Below are positions 18,194 to 27,357 of a DNA stretch of 64,000 bases, piece after piece (positions within the stretch are counted from its first letter, which is position 1; every line of letters starts with the position of its first letter). A program made the translations under genes and the position numbers. This DNA is from Rs1 sp000416275. Its GTDB lineage: Bacteria; Pseudomonadota; Gammaproteobacteria; Pseudomonadales; Balneatricaceae. The notes under the pieces were generated by a model that saw only the letters and a list, made by a program, of their open reading frames with translations, had not been told where the DNA came from and did no database searches. The stretch lies in the NCBI GenBank assembly GCA_965243635.1, contig OZ251574.1, forward strand, positions 4,340,001 through 4,404,000, given 5' to 3'.

Positions 18194-20230
18194 TTATTTA
18201 ATGGAATTTTTTACGCTTTTTATGCTCTTTACCCAAGGTTTCAGTTTGCGTAACTTGGCTGGGAGTTTGGATATAGCGGCATGCGCAGCAGCACGACTTG
18301 AATATTGACCATAGACAATAACATTCCATGGCTGATTTTTAAGCACGGTTTCAAAGTGATACATCTTTTGCGCGCCAGGGGCACTTTTCAGAAATTTGAT
18401 CACACTAGCCTGAGATTTGGCCGCTAAGATCTGCAAGGTAAATCCTGAAGACGGCCACTTTCTAATCGCGGCAGCCCCCGACCAATTTCCTACCTTAGGC
18501 GCTGGACTGGTGGATCTTGGTTGATATTGTACAAGTTTTTCAACAGTGTCACTGGATATTGTGCTGGCGACAGTCACAGTATTATCAGGCTCGGCTGGCA
18601 CCAAGGTCACTGGATCAATCTTTTGTCCCGTAAAACTACTTTCTTGCACTTCAACACCCGCCTGGGTAGTCACCCTGACACTTGGTTGAGCTAACAATTT
18701 GGGATTTATGTTTTGTTTCAGCTGCAAAGTCAACTGACCTAAGCGCTGCCTGATTTCTTGTACTGTTACAGCGTCCGTATGCTCTTCTAAGCTGATTTTA
18801 CTTAGCTGGCTGCCAACCTTTTCCCTAGCCAAAACTTTGTCTTGAGCGCTATTTATAATATTATTAGCTATCCCTTTCACCGGACGTTTATCAACGGCAG
18901 TCCGGGCCTTTGTAGCCGCTGATTGCTGTTGTTTATCAAACAACTGCTCAGTATTGTCTAACACCTCAACAGCTTGTCCAGTTGCTGCGACCTGAGCGGT
19001 GTCAGACACACTAATAGCCACTAAATTTCGCAGCGTCTTTTTGCTTGTGTCTCTACTGCCTAGCACTTGATTATTTAACGAGTTCTGACTTTCAGCAAGA
19101 GTATCACCGCTTTCAACACTGACATTATCTAATAGCGATTCTTGAGCTTTAATTTTATCAGTGAGGTTAGATATCTGATTTTCTAGCGACTCAGTCTCAG
19201 TTCGATGTTTGTCCAGTTCAGCTTTTATCACTCTAATACTAGACGAAGACTGATCGCTATCATCGAGAGCCGATAGCTCTTGGTTCTCTAAATTCTGATT
19301 TTTAATCTGCTCCCCTTCAGTTACCGGCTGATTTAAATCGAGCGGTGCCGTATCTAATCCTATGGGGGCATCATCGACATCTGTAATAACTAATGACAGC
19401 TCTTGACTGTCTTGAATGAGTTCACTATTAACCATCAAAGAATCTTCTGAGGAATACTGCCAGAGAGACACGCCACTAATTGCCGTTAGCAGTAGGGCAA
19501 TACCTATTATATGAGGGATCGGTAAAAAGAGTGCTTTTTGATTAAATTTTATCTTTCCAGATTGAATGATTTCGGTCGTTATTTTTGTGATACGACCCGG
19601 GTATCCTAATGTTTTTTTATAAATATCAGCAAGTTGCTTTTTGCTAAAATCTGCTCCGCGAACAAAGCGTAGTTGAATAAACTCTTCTGTTTCCAATTGC
19701 GTAAAAGGACTGAGGATTTCAGTATGCAAATTAGCAGAAAAATTTTCATTTGTGAGCAACTCTGTAGCAAGTGAGGCTACTTTTTCAGAGCCACCTATAA
19801 CAATCGCCATACTTCCTCGATTTGCCCCCTGAAGATTAACCAAACTATCAATCGCATCACCTTTTAAATAGTCAGCATTATCTATTAAAATCAATAATTT
19901 TAATTGTTGATTTTTTAAATTTTCAATCTGTTGATGTAGCTGTATTAAGGGGTCTTCGACACTTTTTTCACTGAGCTGTTCTGTATGATCAATCGCTTTG
20001 TTAAGTAACTGATGGAGCATTGACAGATTAGTCGTTTGCTCTAGATTAAGCAGCAATATACAAGTGTTATCTTCAGTAGATTGGTGTTGGAGCTGCTGTA
20101 TTATTGATGAAACTCCAGCACCAGAGCTCCCTGATAAGATCAGGAAAGTATTAGTAAAACGTAGTAAATGTACTAATTTATCTACTAACTGCAATCTCGA
20201 AGGGGGTTCGAAATACAAATCATCCGACAT
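18194..20230 (-). CDS. damX: DamX-like protein: AAA-type ATPase-like domain, transmembrane segment and SPOR domain
   Basis: The 678-residue protein has a nucleotide-binding-like N-terminal domain (about 1-220), one membrane helix (about 232-252, IIGIALLLTAISGVSLW), a long low-complexity and partly coiled-coil periplasmic stretch, and a C-terminal SPOR domain (about 595-678, starting FTLQILAAKSQA). SPOR domains bind denuded peptidoglycan at the septum, so a cell-division role is expected. Position between aroB and gltB matches the DamX locus (PA5037 in Pseudomonas). Odd point: the P-loop reads GSSGAGVSS at 34-42, so the usual lysine is a valine, while a Walker B-like LLILIDNAD is present. Confidence 0.82.
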   Translation of the reverse strand: MSDDLYFEPPSRLQLVDKLVHLLRFTNTFLILSGSSGAGVSSIIQQLQHQSTEDNTCILLLNLEQTTNLSMLHQLLNKAIDHTEQLSEKSVEDPLIQLHQQIENLKNQQLKLLILIDNADYLKGDAIDSLVNLQGANRGSMAIVIGGSEKVASLATELLTNENFSANLHTEILSPFTQLETEEFIQLRFVRGADFSKKQLADIYKKTLGYPGRITKITTEIIQSGKIKFNQKALFLPIPHIIGIALLLTAISGVSLWQYSSEDSLMVNSELIQDSQELSLVITDVDDAPIGLDTAPLDLNQPVTEGEQIKNQNLENQELSALDDSDQSSSSIRVIKAELDKHRTETESLENQISNLTDKIKAQESLLDNVSVESGDTLAESQNSLNNQVLGSRDTSKKTLRNLVAISVSDTAQVAATGQAVEVLDNTEQLFDKQQQSAATKARTAVDKRPVKGIANNIINSAQDKVLAREKVGSQLSKISLEEHTDAVTVQEIRQRLGQLTLQLKQNINPKLLAQPSVRVTTQAGVEVQESSFTGQKIDPVTLVPAEPDNTVTVASTISSDTVEKLVQYQPRSTSPAPKVGNWSGAAAIRKWPSSGFTLQILAAKSQASVIKFLKSAPGAQKMYHFETVLKNQPWNVIVYGQYSSRAAAHAAISKLPAKLRKLKPWVKSIKSVKNSIK

Positions 20231-20445
20231 TTTTACATTTATCCTCTAATGTAACTAGCTTTGATCTATAAACCAATAACTAGTACCAATACTTTATTTC
20301 TCAATTTCAGAGCCGGCATACACAGTCGCAAAAAAGCCAAGTATGCTCATAATAGTAGCTATGGGCAGCAAAATATTATTGAAATGCTCTATTTAATATA
20401 GATGAACTCACTTCTATACGGCTGCGAACATGTATGCTGAGCACA

Positions 20446-21537
20446 CTAGAGCAAACCCTTTCTTGATATAGATAATGTTTCTTTCAACAAATTCATATCA
20501 AATTTATCAGTGACGATAGCTCGACCTAATTCCTCAAGTAATACTAACCTAATATGGCCATCAAATACTTTTTTATCGACACTCATTATACTCAAAAAAT
20601 CATCTTCAGACATGTTTTCTGGTGGATGGATGGGCAAGTTCGCTGAGATAAATAACTTTTTAGTACGTTCAAGTAAGCTTCTATCAATCCAACCTAAGCG
20701 ATACGATAAATCTAACGCCATCACAGTACCTACTGCCACAGCTTCACCATGTAACCAATTCCCATAGCCCTGGTGGGTTTCAATAGCATGACCAAATGTG
20801 TGACCTAAATTTAACCAGGCTCTAATCCCCTGCTCTTTTTCATCGACAGCCACTACCTCAGCTTTAATTTCACAAGATCTTTGCACTGCATAACACATAG
20901 CATCTACATCTTTTGCCAGTAAATCAGCAATATTTTTTTCTAGCCAAACAAAAAATTCAGGATCGTAAATCAAACCGTATTTAATCACTTCAGCAAGCCC
21001 TGCTGATACCTCTCTCGCTGGTAGAGTGCTAAAAAAATTAATATCGGCGACAACCATTTGCGGTTGATAAAATGCCCCTATCATATTTTTACCCAGAGGA
21101 TGGTTAACCCCGGTCTTGCCCCCGACTGAAGAATCCACTTGTGAGAGCAGTGTGGTAGGCATTTGAATAAAATTCACCCCGCGCTGATAACAAGCTGCGG
21201 CAAAACCAGTCATATCACCAATCACACCTCCTCCCAGAGCAATCAGAGTAGTGGTCCTATTGTGCTGTGCTGTCAATAACTGGTCAAAAATTAAATTGAC
21301 ATGCTGTAAATTTTTATATTGCTCCCCATCGGGAAGCACTACTCGGTCAAGCTTAAAGGCTGAGTTTGCAAAAATCGCGCAAACTTTATCCATATACAGT
21401 GCCGCAACAGTTTCGTTACTGACAATCATCACTTGTTGTCCATGAATATACTTGGTTATATCCATTTTTTGTAAAATATCTGACCCTATGTAGATAGGAT
21501 AACTGCGACTACCGAGTTCAACTCTTAAAGAGTTCAA
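20446..21537 (-). CDS. aroB: 3-dehydroquinate synthase
   Basis: This is the second enzyme of the shikimate pathway (DAHP to 3-dehydroquinate, NAD and divalent metal dependent). Visible motifs are GGGVIGDMTGFAA, TTLLSQVDSSVGGKTGVNHP, and the metal ligands in GHTFGHAIE and HGEAVAVG. I place the start at TTG 21535-21537 (NSLRVELGSRSYPIYIG), because the family begins just before such a sequence and a GGAG lies 7 bases upstream. A longer frame starting at 21675 adds 46 hydrophobic residues not typical of AroB. The gap of 411 bp to aroK is unusually long. Confidence 0.93.
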   Translation of the reverse strand: MNSLRVELGSRSYPIYIGSDILQKMDITKYIHGQQVMIVSNETVAALYMDKVCAIFANSAFKLDRVVLPDGEQYKNLQHVNLIFDQLLTAQHNRTTTLIALGGGVIGDMTGFAAACYQRGVNFIQMPTTLLSQVDSSVGGKTGVNHPLGKNMIGAFYQPQMVVADINFFSTLPAREVSAGLAEVIKYGLIYDPEFFVWLEKNIADLLAKDVDAMCYAVQRSCEIKAEVVAVDEKEQGIRAWLNLGHTFGHAIETHQGYGNWLHGEAVAVGTVMALDLSYRLGWIDRSLLERTKKLFISANLPIHPPENMSEDDFLSIMSVDKKVFDGHIRLVLLEELGRAIVTDKFDMNLLKETLSISRKGLL

Positions 21538-21948
21538 AGTATTTCTCCACAAACATAACACCCCAAACAAACCAAAATAATCCATATTATTCAATATTTT
21601 ACATATTAAATTACGTATATTTAAAAAGCATGAATAGAGGATAAATTGAATATATAATGATAGCAATACGGTCAATTTAATTGACTTATAAAGCCCATCA
21701 AAAAAATTTCCACGACAATAAATGTAAACAGTTTAATTTATTCATGAATAAGTATCAGGATTTTACTAAAAAGTACGAAAAACTCAAATAAATTTTATTT
21801 ATATAGCACCGAAAAATCTTTGCCAAGTGATCTACTTCCCCGTATCACAGAGAAGCTATTGATTAAGGCAGCGGTGTAGACAGGCTGAAATCAGGAGAAG
21901 CTTATTCAGGGCGCTAATTTCGGCGCACCGCATAGAACTCGATTAGAC
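21538..21948. other. AT-rich spacer between aroK and aroB
   Basis: In related bacteria aroK and aroB are nearly contiguous. Here about 410 bp of mostly AT-rich DNA separate them. I see no gene, no family A MITE ends and no clear terminator, but the region could hold a promoter for aroB. Confidence 0.5.
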
Positions 21949-22461
21949 TTACACAGAAATGCTCTGCAATTTTTTTACAATTTCAGTGACGACTGACTTT
22001 GGATGCCGTTTATCAGTAGAAATTGTAAAGTCACTTACCTGATCATAAAAAGGCTCGCGCTGAATCATTAATGTAGTCAACACATCACGTGGTGAGTCGG
22101 CCTGTAATAAAGGCCGATTTATATCTTTAGCCGTACGTTCTAGCTGCTGTTGCACAGTGCTTTTAAGGTAAATAACCATACCTCTGGCACTTAAATTCTC
22201 CCTGTTTTTAGCGTTTAGCACTGCCCCACCACCAGTGGCTATTATAGAAGGGGAACGCAAGGTAACTTCTGCAATAGCTTGCTGCTCACGCAATCTGAAG
22301 CCAACCTCACCTTCAATGTCAAAAATCCAAGGTATATTGGCCCCCGCACGCTCTTCAATCACTTTATCTATATCATAAAATGGGAAGTTTAATTCCTTAG
22401 AGAGCAGTAGTCCTATTGTACTTTTACCAGTCCCCATTGGACCTACGAGAAATATATTCAA
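21949..22461 (-). CDS. aroK: Shikimate kinase I
   Basis: A 170-residue P-loop kinase of usual size. Walker A is GPMGTGKST at residues 7-15; the shikimate-binding DID, GFRLREQ and GGGAVL blocks follow. It phosphorylates shikimate with ATP. It starts 8 bp after the pilQ stop and is probably cotranscribed with pilMNOPQ, as in Pseudomonas. Confidence 0.95.
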   Translation of the reverse strand: MNIFLVGPMGTGKSTIGLLLSKELNFPFYDIDKVIEERAGANIPWIFDIEGEVGFRLREQQAIAEVTLRSPSIIATGGGAVLNAKNRENLSARGMVIYLKSTVQQQLERTAKDINRPLLQADSPRDVLTTLMIQREPFYDQVSDFTISTDKRHPKSVVTEIVKKLQSISV

Positions 22462-22469
22462 TCTTGGCC

Positions 22470-24584
22470 TTAGTTTCTAGATAAACTTTTTCGAATTAAT
22501 TTTGGGGTAATAAAAATTAATAATTCAGCCTTTGTTTCAGCTTTTCTGCTCTGTCGAAAAAGCGCACCAACCAGCGGCAGATCACCCAGTACTGGAGTTT
22601 TTGCGTATTTATTAACTTTTTCATTTCTATACACACCACCTAACACAATAGTATCACCATCTTTAACTATCACAGATGTTTTTAACGAATTTTTATTAAT
22701 ACTTACTTCGCCGTTTGGCAAAGTTTTTCCGATAGAATCTTGAGTAAGCTCTAACTCTAAAGCTATCAGATCACCTGGAGCAATCTGCGGAGTCACTTTT
22801 AATGATAAAACAACGTCTTTAAATTGAACTGTTGACGCTCCATCTTCAACCACTATATAAGGTAGTTGTTGCCCAGATTGGATCTCTGCTGGTTGCCCAT
22901 TGGTGGTAATAATTTTCGGTTGAGATACTACTTCTGCATCACCAGTTGTACTTAATGCCGAAATTTCGGCGCTTAGCTTGAAACCATTTGAACCAATATA
23001 TCCAAGTCTTATTGCAGACTTAGCGGATACCCCGAGATCAACAGCCAAAGGAGCTGCACCAAGGGTACCAGCACCAGCACCATTAACGCTGTATTTCCCA
23101 GTTGCCCCATAGCCCAAACCCCACCGGACACCTAAATCTTTAGTGACATCACTTGTAGCAACCACCAACTTAGCTTCTATCATTATTTGCGACACTGCCA
23201 CATCAAACTTCGCCAACGTATGACGAATCACTGCTAATTGCTTTTCAGTTTCTCGTACCATTAATACGTTAGTCGCATCGTCAGCCAGAACAAAGCCACG
23301 CTTGCTTACTAAACTCGCCTCTTCAAGACGAGCTTTCATTTCTGAGGATTTACGGTAATTAATTTGAATGAACTCTGTTTCAATTGGCAACAGCTCCTCA
23401 ATTTGCTTTTGCCCTTCAAGCTCCAACCTTTCTCGCTCTGCCAGCTTGGCGGCCGGTGCTATTAATAAAACATTGCCAACCAAACGTTTATCTAAGCCCC
23501 TAGTTTTCAAAACTAGATCTAATGCTTGGTCCCATGGAACATTTTTAAGCCTTAAAGTGATACTCCCTGACACACTGTCGTCTACTACTAAATTCTTTTG
23601 TGCCACTTCTGAGATAATTTGTAAAACTGATCGAATTTTTACATTTTGAAAATTTAAATCGATCTTTTCGCCGGTAAATTGCTTTTGTATAGAAGGCGAC
23701 TTATTTCTAACTCCACTACTTTTTGCACTATGACGGTTCTTTCGAGCGGGCCAAAAATCTACAATTAATTCTTCCCCTACCTGATAAGATTTAAATTTAT
23801 AGGGTTTAGCGCTTGGCTTTATCAGTATCCCAGTGTTTTGGCCTTGAGAAAATGTATCGATAAACATCACTGGCGTATCAAAATCTTGTACGTCTAAACG
23901 TTTATTTAATCCAGCAGATAAAACAGCGCCCGTTAAGTTAACGACAACATTGTGCCCTTCCTCAGACACTTGGGTTCCTGATCTAGAATCAGAAAGCTTG
24001 ATTTTAATCCGTCCAATACCGTTCTCAGCTCGTTCGAAGTCTATCCCCTGCACCTTGGTACGTTTTTCAACAGGAGCATTAGTAATGGAAGCCATGCCTT
24101 GATTCGACAGCACTTGAATATCACTTCCAACAGCTATTGGGGCCTGGCTTAATTGCTGGTTTTGATCCAGAATAATGAATAGATTCTTCCCCTCCGCATA
24201 CGAACTATAATTTGTCAGTCTGTTCAAGTTTGCGACAAGCCGTAAACGCCCTTTCACTTGCACTAGATCTACAGACCTTAAAGACTTCAACCCTAGCGAG
24301 TAATTGCTATTTGAGGTGCCGTTTTCGACTCCCCACATATCGATTAATATTCTATCAGGATTTTTTAGTACAAATGCAGTCGGCACTGATGGAGGAGAAT
24401 CAAACTCCAATTTTAGTTCAATCTTACCTGGGCTCAATTGCCGAGTATCAAACTTTAACAGTAAAGCGTCTTTCGCCATCAAATTACCGCTAATGACAAT
24501 AGCGAATAAAAAGATGAAACTTAATTTACAAAAACGACACAATCTAAGTACAACCTTCATAAAAAGGCAAATTTCAGTAAACAT
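22470..24584 (-). CDS. pilQ: Type IV pilus secretin PilQ
   Basis: The 704-residue precursor has a signal peptide (hydrophobic stretch about 20-36), two AMIN domains in the first third that bind peptidoglycan, a secretin N-terminal domain pair (starting near KIDLNFQNVKIRSVLQII) and the C-terminal secretin barrel with VVSQPKIITTNGQPAEI and LGGVYRNEK. It forms the outer-membrane channel for the pilus. The ATG at 24584 has AGGGAAAA upstream and lies 9 bp after the pilP stop; a second ATG eight codons later is possible. It is the last pil gene of the cluster. Confidence 0.95.
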   Translation of the reverse strand: MFTEICLFMKVVLRLCRFCKLSFIFLFAIVISGNLMAKDALLLKFDTRQLSPGKIELKLEFDSPPSVPTAFVLKNPDRILIDMWGVENGTSNSNYSLGLKSLRSVDLVQVKGRLRLVANLNRLTNYSSYAEGKNLFIILDQNQQLSQAPIAVGSDIQVLSNQGMASITNAPVEKRTKVQGIDFERAENGIGRIKIKLSDSRSGTQVSEEGHNVVVNLTGAVLSAGLNKRLDVQDFDTPVMFIDTFSQGQNTGILIKPSAKPYKFKSYQVGEELIVDFWPARKNRHSAKSSGVRNKSPSIQKQFTGEKIDLNFQNVKIRSVLQIISEVAQKNLVVDDSVSGSITLRLKNVPWDQALDLVLKTRGLDKRLVGNVLLIAPAAKLAERERLELEGQKQIEELLPIETEFIQINYRKSSEMKARLEEASLVSKRGFVLADDATNVLMVRETEKQLAVIRHTLAKFDVAVSQIMIEAKLVVATSDVTKDLGVRWGLGYGATGKYSVNGAGAGTLGAAPLAVDLGVSAKSAIRLGYIGSNGFKLSAEISALSTTGDAEVVSQPKIITTNGQPAEIQSGQQLPYIVVEDGASTVQFKDVVLSLKVTPQIAPGDLIALELELTQDSIGKTLPNGEVSINKNSLKTSVIVKDGDTIVLGGVYRNEKVNKYAKTPVLGDLPLVGALFRQSRKAETKAELLIFITPKLIRKSLSRN

Positions 24585-24593
24585 ATATTTTCC

Positions 24594-25160
24594 CTATGGA
24601 TCCTTTGGCTGTTCAAGTTCAACACTTCTAGGCCGGGTTATCCACCCCCCTCTACCATTAGATATTATTTCAGTAAGCTTAATTTTTTCAGAATCAACAG
24701 TGACAACTTTCCCATGATCGAACCCTAGATAATCATCAACAGCGACTCTATGAATCTCTCCCTTTGGATCAACTACTAGTGCCCATATCCCTTTCTCTCC
24801 CTTAGCGATGCTGCCTACCATGACTAAATCCTTCACTGCAAACCTTTCGAGATAAGCTTTCCGTCTTTCCTTATTTGGAGGATCCGCATTTCCCGGATCA
24901 ACATCTTCATCAGTACCAGTTCCATCATCTTCCGGAAAAAACTGCACTACAGCGACAAAAGGGTTTCTCAATGCAGACCCTTCGTACACAAAAGCTTCGT
25001 ATGCTTCAAATATCGGTAACGGTTTGATAGGTCTTGAAGGCCTAGCTTGTACTTCAGAGACAAAATTTTCAATATCATCAACACTATCGACCCATACACA
25101 TCCAGATAACAAGATAGCGGACGAAAACATTAACAACTTTTGGATCAGTAATCTATTCAT
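24594..25160 (-). CDS. pilP: Type IV pilus assembly lipoprotein PilP
   Basis: A 188-residue protein with a lipoprotein signal and lipobox LLSGC (Cys about 21). The C-terminal beta-domain includes LKDLVMVGSI-type sequence (here VKDLVMVGSIAKGEKGIWALV), typical of PilP. It binds PilN/PilO and connects them to the PilQ secretin. It overlaps the pilO stop by 8 bp. Confidence 0.93.
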   Translation of the reverse strand: MNRLLIQKLLMFSSAILLSGCVWVDSVDDIENFVSEVQARPSRPIKPLPIFEAYEAFVYEGSALRNPFVAVVQFFPEDDGTGTDEDVDPGNADPPNKERRKAYLERFAVKDLVMVGSIAKGEKGIWALVVDPKGEIHRVAVDDYLGFDHGKVVTVDSEKIKLTEIISNGRGGWITRPRSVELEQPKDP

Positions 25161-25752
25161 CGTCGTTCCGATACGTTTTGGCGGTAATTGATATATTCAA
25201 CTCACCATCAGAATTGGGTGTTAGGCTAAAATCATGCAGAGTGACAATACGTTTAATTCCAGCAATACCACTGACAAAATCCCCAACTTGATGATAAGTT
25301 CCCTTTGCAGAAATTTGGATTGGCAATTCAATATAGTACTTATCCTTACGTTCAGCCTGCAACGCAATACTATTGATCGACAACCCTGATTTAATTCCTA
25401 TATTGGTAATATCTTCAAGCAAACCTGGAACCTCCTTCCGAGTGGGTAGTTGACGTCTAATTTCTTTAAACTGCTCCTCCACATCAGCCATTTGTTTACG
25501 TAAAGCGCTTAAATTCGCAACTCTGTTCGAGATTGCTACATATTCAGTTTTTAACTGTTCTTCATTGCGAATTTTACCTTCTAACACTTGCTCTTTATCA
25601 CTGATATAGAAATGCAGCCCTAAAACAATAGCCAATACAAAAAGTATAATATAGGTGATTATTTTAATACCAATCGGCCAGGCACCCACGGCAGAAATAT
25701 CTAAGTTATTAGGATCAAACCCCTGAAATGACTGTTTAAATTTATCAATCAC
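25153..25752 (-). CDS. pilO: Type IV pilus inner-membrane alignment protein PilO
   Basis: The 199-residue protein has one N-terminal membrane helix (about 28-48), a coiled coil (about 55-100) and a ferredoxin-like C-terminal domain. LP-TRKEVPGLLEDI in the middle is characteristic of PilO. It dimerises with PilN in the alignment subcomplex. It starts 2 bp after the pilN stop and overlaps pilP. Confidence 0.94.
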   Translation of the reverse strand: MIDKFKQSFQGFDPNNLDISAVGAWPIGIKIITYIILFVLAIVLGLHFYISDKEQVLEGKIRNEEQLKTEYVAISNRVANLSALRKQMADVEEQFKEIRRQLPTRKEVPGLLEDITNIGIKSGLSINSIALQAERKDKYYIELPIQISAKGTYHQVGDFVSGIAGIKRIVTLHDFSLTPNSDGELNISITAKTYRNDDE

Positions 25753-25754
25753 TA

Positions 25755-26288
25755 TTATTTTCCTTTTGACAACGGAACATCAAGATTAAAGCTTCTATCC
25801 GATTCCCTTGCACCGACAGTTGTTAAGTTAGGCTCTCCAAACCACTGCGAAGCATTTAAATTCCTCATTAATTCTGATACATTTTGATTGCGGTCCGCCA
25901 AACCATTTATTATCAATTTTTCACCACTTCTAACCAGCGAAGTATAATACAATTCCTCTGGTAGCACGCGAATCAACTCATCAAAATATCGGACAATTAA
26001 AGGCCGACTCCCCTGCAAAGTTTGAATTGTATTCAGCCTTGCCAAGCGCTTTGCCTTTAATCTTTTAAGATCTTCAATTTCTTGAATTTTAGTTTTAAGC
26101 TGACCAATTTTCACCTCCAAAAACTGAATACGAACATCTTGTCTGCTAGCTTGCTGATCAAAATATTCACCCAAGATAACAACACACCCTCCCGCCAAAA
26201 GAAAAGAGACAAACAAGCTCATTAGAAAGCTTTTTTGTGCCTCTTCATTTTTTTCTTCACGCCAGGACCTTAAATTAATTTTTACCAT
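25755..26288 (-). CDS. pilN: Type IV pilus inner-membrane protein PilN
   Basis: The N-terminus MVKINLRSWREE is the conserved PilN segment that binds PilM. A single membrane helix (about 23-45) and a short coiled coil follow, then a small periplasmic domain with LPEELYYTSL. Its 177 residues fit the family. It is 10 bp from pilM. Confidence 0.94.
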   Translation of the reverse strand: MVKINLRSWREEKNEEAQKSFLMSLFVSFLLAGGCVVILGEYFDQQASRQDVRIQFLEVKIGQLKTKIQEIEDLKRLKAKRLARLNTIQTLQGSRPLIVRYFDELIRVLPEELYYTSLVRSGEKLIINGLADRNQNVSELMRNLNASQWFGEPNLTTVGARESDRSFNLDVPLSKGK

Positions 26289-26298
26289 GAATTACCTT

Positions 26299-27357
26299 TC
26301 AATCAAAAAATCGTAACGCCAAACCACAAGCTTTTACTAAAACCGGGGTATCCTTATTCAAGCGGGCTTTATTTATCTTTGCCTGAATTTCCATATTAGC
26401 AAAAGGGTCTGCCAACTCTACTGCTATACCTAACTCTTCTTCCAAACCTTCAACCAAACCTTTAATCGAAGCACAACCACCGCTTATATAAATTCTCGAT
26501 AGTTGATTTTGCACATTAGATGAGTAGTAAAACTGCAAAGCCCTAGACACCTGCTGTTTAATGGTCTCTCTAAAGGGTTCAATTAACATCGCCTCTATTT
26601 CCATGCTAATTTCATTCAATCTGAATGACTGTTCTACTTCTTCAATCGTCATCCCGCATTGCACATGAATAGCATTGACTAATTCATTACTGCCGAAGCC
26701 CTGTTCTCGGTTATAAATAACCTTGCCTTGAAACAATACATTTAAAGTCATGGTTGAAGCACCGATATCTACTGAAGCTATCGGATCATTATTTTGTATA
26801 GACTCCCTGTTCAAAAAGGATAGTAGTCTTTCAATAGCAAAAGTATCAACATCCACTATATCGCACTTTAATCCGGCTGAATTTACAGCAGCTTCTCTCT
26901 GCAGGACGTCATTATTACGACAAGCGACTAATATAATTTCATTGAGCTCAGGATTGGTAGCATGAGGACCTTGCACCACGAAATCTATAGCGACTTCATC
27001 CAGCGGATAAGGAATAAATTGATCGGCTTCAATTCTTACCTGTTCTTCTAATTCAACTTCAGAAAATGCATTAGACAATTCTAAATGTTTGATGATTACG
27101 GCCGAAGAGGGAACTGATGTAATCGCATTAAACAATTTAGACCCACAGATCTTTACCCCTTTTTCAATCGCTTCAGCAACCACGCTTAGCTCTTGCACAT
27201 GACCATCTACAACTGCAGATGCAGGCAAACCAACAATCGCGTACGAATTCAAACATAACGTTCTCTTTTCATAGCTGAGGGCAACCAATTTCACTGAGGA
27301 AGATCCTATATCGACACCAAGCCATGTCGATGTTTTTTTATTAAAGAAACCAAACAA
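26299..27357 (-). CDS. pilM: Type IV pilus assembly protein PilM
   Basis: A 352-residue actin-like ATPase-fold protein of the cytoplasmic side of the pilus machine. GVDIGSSSVKLV at the N-terminus is the phosphate 1 motif, and VDIGASTMTLNV and ISGGCASIKGL are the later nucleotide-site blocks. It binds the PilN N-terminus. It is the first gene of pilMNOPQ and diverges from the penicillin-binding protein gene, as in Pseudomonas. Confidence 0.95.
   Translation of the reverse strand: MFGFFNKKTSTWLGVDIGSSSVKLVALSYEKRTLCLNSYAIVGLPASAVVDGHVQELSVVAEAIEKGVKICGSKLFNAITSVPSSAVIIKHLELSNAFSEVELEEQVRIEADQFIPYPLDEVAIDFVVQGPHATNPELNEIILVACRNNDVLQREAAVNSAGLKCDIVDVDTFAIERLLSFLNRESIQNNDPIASVDIGASTMTLNVLFQGKVIYNREQGFGSNELVNAIHVQCGMTIEEVEQSFRLNEISMEIEAMLIEPFRETIKQQVSRALQFYYSSNVQNQLSRIYISGGCASIKGLVEGLEEELGIAVELADPFANMEIQAKINKARLNKDTPVLVKACGLALRFFD

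Noticed and set aside
21538..21675. N-terminal extension of aroB from the ATG at 21675
   Set aside because: AroB proteins begin close to the RVELGSRSYPIYIG segment; the extension is hydrophobic and AT-encoded, and a good GGAG box precedes the TTG start.
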